Below, piece after piece: positions 58,849 to 64,000 of a stretch of DNA of 64,000 nt. Both the position numbers and the translations under genes were made by a program. The notes under the pieces are model-generated. The model had not been told where the DNA came from. It made no database searches and saw only the letters and a program-made list of their open reading frames with translations. This DNA is from Melampsora larici-populina 98AG31 (taxonomy: Eukaryota; Basidiomycota; Pucciniomycetes; Pucciniales; Melampsoraceae): NCBI RefSeq assembly GCF_000204055.1, contig NW_006768771.1, positions 871,766 through 935,765 of the forward strand, given 5' to 3'. Every line of letters begins with the position of its first letter. Position 1 is the stretch's first letter.

Positions 58849-60157
58849 ATTTTGGTGAAATCTGATTACACACCTTCCTGGTTGGTTGTGATTTAGGTGC
58901 CATTGCGATAGGTAGAACCAATAGAAAATGTCAAGTTTGAGAGGTAAAGCAAAAGGTGAAACCAATAGAAAAGGTAATCCAAGAAGTCAAAGGAGTAATA
59001 GATGAGACAAAGGAGTCACAACAGGGAATTCAGACTGAAGAGCAAACAGGGAAGGGATCTGATCCAAAACAGATATATTTGAAGTAAACTTGAGAGATAG
59101 ATCACCTGCACAATAAACAATTTATGGAGATTTTGAGGATCCAAGGTGTGTATCCTTTGCAGCTTCATCCAGAGGTGTTCCCGGTTTACGTTGTGGGATG
59201 TGGGATGTGGGAAGATAACAAACCAATTTCTTGATCACTTGTGATGACGCACCTGCTGGTATGATATCCACCAAGTACTTGCCTGACCTAGGTTTGAAAC
59301 CCAGTCACTCTCACAATCGGGATCAAAGTCCTGGGCACAATTTTGATGAAGACCGCACATGACCTTGGCCGGGGTCAAAGAGTTTGGACCCTTGATCAAT
59401 TATCCTGCATTGAATTGTATGTTAATGAAAGAGGCAAAGATTTTTTGTTTTTCAGAAAAAACATTGTACAAAAAAAACTTTGTATCCAGGCACACTCAAT
59501 GAGAAAAAAAGAACAGAAACTTTTCTTTTAATACGCTTGATATGTGCCTTTCTTTTTTTTGAACTTGTGATGTTGAAAATTTTAAGGAAAATTAAGTGAC
59601 CGCCAAAGGGTGAACCACCTTTAGAGGTGGCTCACCGACTTATAATTTAAGTCAAGATTTTAAGGACCCAGACAAACTGTAAAATTTCAAAAATGGTTGT
59701 AAAATCTCTACTTGAACCGCCCTAATGACTCTTATCTTTCCATGTAGGTTGGATTGAACTTGATTTCAACATCTTTGGTAAGGAAAGGAATGTGAAGGTC
59801 ACATCCACAGTTTATAATGATAGAGATGAGTCAATTGATGTTAAGGAATTGAATTGTCTTATAATCGAATTCAATGAGGGTTTGAAGTAGAGAACTTCAT
59901 GAATCAACCAGATTTGCTCAAGAGTTGCTTTTATTAATGTTGAAAATTAATGGAGCTCTAAAGAGACAAATATTTGAAGCCAAAGCTCAGAGCTGACACC
60001 AAATTGGGCTCTATTTGGCTGTAAATTCAAATCTTGTGGCCAGATCTTTGGCCAGAAAATCTAAGTTTACAGCCAAATGAAATCTGGCCAAAGATCCGGC
60101 TGCATGGCCAGATTCAACTTTGTATCCCCTAACTGTACAAGAGTTCCGCCGGAAATC

Positions 60158-60480
60158 TTCAAAACAGTGTATACCCACTTTACAGCGGGAAATACTTACT
60201 TCACAGCAGTGCGGAAAGCTTCAAAACAGTGTATGCCCACTTCACAGTGGGAAATACTTACTTCACAGCAGTGCAGAAAGATTCAAAACATTGTATGCCC
60301 ACTTCACAGTGGGAAATACTTACTTCACAGCAGTGTGGAAAGCTTCAAAACAGTCTAGACCAACTTCACAGCGGGAAATATTAAGTTCACAGCAGTTCAG
60401 AAACCTTCAAAACAGTGTATACCCACTTCACAGCAGTGCAGAAACCTTCAGTACAGTGTATACCCACTTCTTATTTCACA
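60158..60480. repeat. 62-bp tandem repeat, about five units
   Basis: Units start with TTCAAAACAGTGTAT at 60158, 60220, 60282, 60344 and 60406, spaced exactly 62 bp; a sixth, shortened unit begins at 60447. Core text includes CCCACTTCACAG(C/T)GGGAAATA and CTTCACAGCAGTGCGGAAAG. 62 is not a multiple of three, so the frames across it are not a repeat protein. Confidence 0.92.
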
Positions 60481-60924
60481 TTTCATACTTCAGAGTGCTG
60501 ACACACTATACAGTCTATTTGTGCTTCATCAATATAGCAGCAAAATACAACCTGAGTGCTGGGTACAGGGAGGTGCCAATGATTCTGCTTCCAGATCTCC
60601 CACACCAGATCACACAGTTCTACCAGCCCCCTTGAACAATCAACTTGGTATTTTTTCTTCAAATTTAGCTGTTTTTTTATTTGTCTTGCCTCATAGCGCA
60701 CTATATAGTGGAAACGGTGGAAATCCATTATTTTTGCCAGGTGGGCGGGGTTAAATGCAAAATTACTTTCACACTATTGGTGGTGTCACAATTGTGATGA
60801 CTTGCTGTATTTGTCAAGGTTCACTGATGTGATTGGCTGGGAGAGAAATTTTTGCTGTACCTGCGAGAATTTTGCCTCTCCGCCTGCATGCCTTCCATGT
60901 CCCGCCTTTCACAGGTCCTGCAAG

Positions 60925-61282
60925 TCAGGTTGGGGGTGCGCTAGTTTTTGAGTGGGCGCGCCAAGGCGTGTTTTTTTACATTTTTTTGTGCCTAGGTGGG
61001 CGCGTTTTTTTTCAGAAAAAAAACTGCTGCGAGCTGAAATGCCGGTTTTTCATCAAATTTTATTCTACATTTGCATTGCTGGAGATATTGACCATAGCAG
61101 CTTTGCATTTAAAGGCAAGACAGATTAAAATTAGTTGTCATCAAAGTCCTACTACTGTTGTTGACAACTCCAACATTGGTGCTTGCAAGTGGAACTCTTG
61201 AGATATGGCGTGATTTTCAAAAAGGCGCGCCGGCCCCATTTTTCCCCGATGGCGTGTTTTTCACACCGCGCCCACAACCTGA
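60925..61282. mobile_element. hAT-type MITE (358 bp) with GC-rich ends
   Basis: Inverted termini TCAGGTTG(G/T)GGG(T/C)GCG, flanked by a perfect 8-bp duplication CC+TGCAAG at 60917-60924 and 61283-61290. Subterminal GGGCGCGCC motifs are inverted at the two ends. No coding capacity. It is a different family from the other hAT-type elements here. Confidence 0.88.
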
Positions 61283-61523
61283 CCTGCAAGTCCATCACGG
61301 ACGAGTGAATGTTAAAGTGATTCTAGCTATCATATAATTTCTCCACTGCGATGCCCGGAAAGATTTTTTTTCATAGCGGGTAGCGATTCGTGCGCTGTGG
61401 TTCATGGCGCAGCCACCGCACCAAAACAAAACTGGGTCAAAATCCGTTGCGTTGCGGAGCGGTTCCGGCGTTGAATTCAGAGCAACTTGATGGTCATCTT
61501 GGGGCGAAGAGCCTTTCATTGTT

Positions 61524-63634
61524 CTAAAAATAACTCATCACACGTGACTTATAAGTCAAGTCTGAAGGACTTGGAAATTCGATATTGTGGTTGGGTTTAG
61601 ATAATAACAACTGTATGGTTTCTTCGAGCTTCTTGAGAGCTTTTGAGAACTCGCTGATTTGGCCATCAGCAACAAAATTAAGTACTTGTTTGCGAAGTGG
61701 TCCGAAGCCAAGAGTCTGACGAAGGGGAAGTTGTTCGGGGTCCTTTACAAGGTCGAGAAGATGATAGTGTAGCTCGGTACGGTCGTTTTTGAAGGCGATG
61801 AGGTGAAGGATGTATTCTACAAGTACGTCATCTGTGTGCGGGTTGTGCTTTTTGGCTTCCAACATCTTTTTGAATATCCCATGTAACATGCGATCAACCA
61901 TGACTTCTTTGGATTCTCCAGCGAAATATTGTCTAGCGGTCTCACTCTTTGTAAGCACACCTCTGGATACCAAGTCTTCTGCAAGATCATCTATATACTT
62001 CACTGCTACTATATCTTCGCCTTCAATCAATACAAACAGACATGGCCATAAGTGAATCATATCACATCCTCATTGAGCATTCAAATCGACTTACTTTTAA
62101 GTATGATCAAAGATTCTAGGTTTTCCCACAAAAAGGGCTTCGGACCCGGAATCACTCGACTCAAACGATAATCTAATAATTTATCTACGAGTTCTGGAAT
62201 CATCCTATAGTATCCATCCAGTTGGAGTATGAACGGCTTGACCATCTCGCGGTCGCTCTGGAATACCAAGTTGAGTGCTCTAAAAAATCTTCCTAGTTCA
62301 GGAACCGATATTTCTTCTTCTTTTAATACTTCTAAAATCTTGGGGATGTGATCTTCGTGTACGGATTTAATGTTTTGAAATTCTCTCAAAAGATTGATGG
62401 CACTTGGAGGTAGCTTTTCTCCATCAAGTTGAAAACTTATGTCATGGTCGAGTATTCTTTTCCGGATGTCATTATCTGCTTTGGTTAAGTCTCCGAATGC
62501 TTTATAACTTGTAGAATGATATTCCTCGAGATGTAATAGCAATCTCACGATGTTTGCTTCTTCATCAAATAGACTCCACCTTTGTCTTTCTGGGTGTTCC
62601 AAATTATTTATAATCAATGTCATCAGTGATGAGGCTTTCTGTGAATCTATCGGAGTTTCCAAGTTGATGAAGTCGAGAAAAAGTTTGTCAAACTCTATTG
62701 ATTGTTCACCGGGGACCTCGCTTATCCGTCGTTTGATAAGGTGCACTATTGCCTCCCTTTGAATTGCCTCCTGAGTGACTGGGATTGATAGAGAATGATC
62801 AGAATCCACAGGTGCACAAAATCCTTGTTAGTTTACTTACCTAGCTCTGATGTCTCTACTTTGGGAGGGACCTCTGACCACATCTCCTGAGCTACTTTTC
62901 CCAAGTCTTTGTCTTTTCAATGAAAATCGGTATCCAAACAATCCAAGGCTTAAGTTATCGCGAGTTCATTTCAATGAAACCATGAATAACTGACCTTTTA
63001 GAAAAAAGAGTAAAGAATTACTCCGAAACCTGCCCAAGGCGTTAGCTGTCCAGAAGCCGGGCATTTCTAAGGCTCTAGACCCCGGAACTCGAGATCTTAG
63101 GTATGAGAGTGCCCCAACGGCCCAAATCCTCTCCGCTGGGTTGAGAGAATCGACCTCAAGATACATAGAGAAAAGATTGATTGTAAATTTCAGATGTTGC
63201 ATTTCCTCTTGAGAATGATATTGATGAAGATCGAATTCAGGGCCGATTCTCAGGACAGCATTGGCCATTTCTTTTACTTCATTAGACTGGGATGATTCAA
63301 CGGCCTTTTGAGCGATATCATAACAGATTTCCCAGCTGGCCAAAACTTCATTTTCAGGATTTTGTGGTTGTTTGGTGAGAAGGTTCTTGAGGTTTCCTTT
63401 TGTGATTCCAAAGAAAGATGTTCGCTGGCCTCGATTTCCCGCCTGTTTCCCCGTCCGGAGTTTTGTGAAAGATTCACTTAAAACAAGATTCGCGGGATCT
63501 CCTTCGTCGATTTTAGCAACTTTCTGGTAACCGTAAGGAGTGTCCAGTAGCGGTTTAAGTAGAGGAAGGGAGTGAATTGCAGGCAGGAGTACCAAAGCCA
63601 GGTAGAATGAGAGGAAGTAAAGGTGAGCCATCAT
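61524..63634 (-). CDS. Large secreted protein, unknown function
   Basis: Four exons (63634-62995, 62912-62841, 62778-62095, 62020-61524) join in phase to 630 aa. A signal peptide (MAHLYFLSFYLALVLLPAIH) is clear. The mature chain is helical throughout with few cysteines; segments such as EVKEMANAVLRIGPEFDLHQ, HIPKILEVLKEEEISVPELG and YHLLDLVKDPEQLPLRQTLG look like repeated alpha-helical hairpins, but no repeat family is recognised. Exon 2 is only 72 nt. The third junction was set at CCCAG|TC because the nearer AG leaves a 17-nt intron. Secretion is well supported; a host-interaction role is inference. A TATATATT sequence lies about 90 bp upstream. Confidence 0.75.
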
Positions 63635-64000
63635 CCTTGTTCTGGCGCGTTGTGGTTAGGTGGTTTGATTCAGAAGACGTGCTGGCCGAAAACCTCGATC
63701 AACCAGTGCCTGACACCTCAATATATATTTCATCGCCGTCTGATCTAAAGAAGCAATACCTAAATCAGACAGTAACCCCAAACCTTTCTCAAACTTTGAC
63801 GCAATCTGCGACACGCGAACTGATAGTCGATGATCTGTAATGGAAAACTGCTAAACAGGATAATGTAGATTTTGTTGTTTGTGTGCACATGAGAAAATGA
63901 CTTTTGTAGCAAACTTGTCTCAGTCCCACGCTGGACCGTATGGACCGTATGGACCGTACCAGTCTGCTCCAGCGAGGGAGTAGAGTGCTTTTGGATAAAT
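63635..64000. other. Upstream flank, no gene recognised
   Basis: Contains the promoter of the 630-aa secreted gene. Near the window end TGGACCGTA is repeated in tandem (63936-63960). Confidence 0.5.

Larger units (their letters stand above)
54632..59723. mobile_element. AGGG-family derivative element (element C, 5.1 kb)
   Basis: Inverted termini AGGGCGGTTCAAGTAGA, flanked by AAT at 54629-54631 and 59724-59726. The right subterminal palindrome GTGAACCACC...GGTGGCTCAC is at 59610-59635, as in elements A and B. It carries two later insertions (CACTG MITE at 55065, hAT MITE at 58083) and a Harbinger transposase fragment at 58570. No intact gene remains; most of 55300-58050 is AT-rich without recognisable coding. 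Confidence 0.8.

Noticed and set aside
60077..60635. Repeat protein encoded by the 62-bp array
   Set aside because: The unit is not a multiple of three, so no frame repeats; open frames are by chance.
62824..62840. 17-nt intron in the 630-aa secreted gene
   Set aside because: Far too short; CCCAG at 62779-62783 gives a 62-nt intron in phase.
1..64000. CRISPR arrays, operons, ribosome-binding sites
   Set aside because: The spliced genes and chromatin-type proteins show eukaryotic nuclear DNA; no such arrays or prokaryotic signals were seen.

Overview
The window reads as nuclear DNA of a basidiomycete fungus, most likely a rust (Pucciniales). Host genes are split by many short GT-AG introns, coding style is AT-rich, and genes for conserved fungal proteins (SPT3, CSN3, 6-phosphogluconate dehydrogenase) sit among secreted-protein genes and dense DNA transposons. 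The order-level call is inference; no rRNA or mitochondrial marker is present. Spliced models were built by hand from splice signals and reading phase.

Layout. 0-2.6 kb holds a decayed Tc1/mariner-type fragment and two 206-bp MITEs. 2.9-9.8 kb holds three host genes: a GPI-type cupredoxin, a METTL21-like lysine methyltransferase, and GND1. An intron-containing tRNA-Ser(UGA) lies at 11.1 kb. 13.1-18.6 kb is a three-layer nest of DNA transposons whose core is a hAT element with one stop codon in its transposase. 18.9-24.7 kb carries a Cys-rich secreted protein next to that nest, SPT3, and a 411-aa secreted protein with an acidic tail. 28.7-37.8 kb carries CSN3, a 990-aa winged-helix regulator and a BTB-type protein, all on the minus strand. 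At 38.1-38.9 kb a small TA-flanked MITE splits a gene that also has a frameshift.

39.8-59.7 kb is the most unusual part: three transposons of one terminal-repeat family (termini AGGG(C/T)(A/G)GTTCAAG, 3-bp AAT target duplications) lie side by side. They are a 14.2-kb element with five or six genes, a 0.53-kb MITE sharing its boundary triplet, and a 5.1-kb derivative. A fourth member (206 bp, ATT duplication) lies at 2.4 kb. The large element encodes two unrelated DDE-type transposases, one Harbinger-like and one CMC/CACTA-like, plus a Myb/SANT-like protein and two proteins of unknown function. 60-64 kb has a 62-bp tandem repeat, a hAT-type MITE and a 630-aa secreted protein gene.

The host genes are unrelated housekeeping, regulatory and secreted-protein genes with no operon-like logic. 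The transposons explain most of the remaining sequence.
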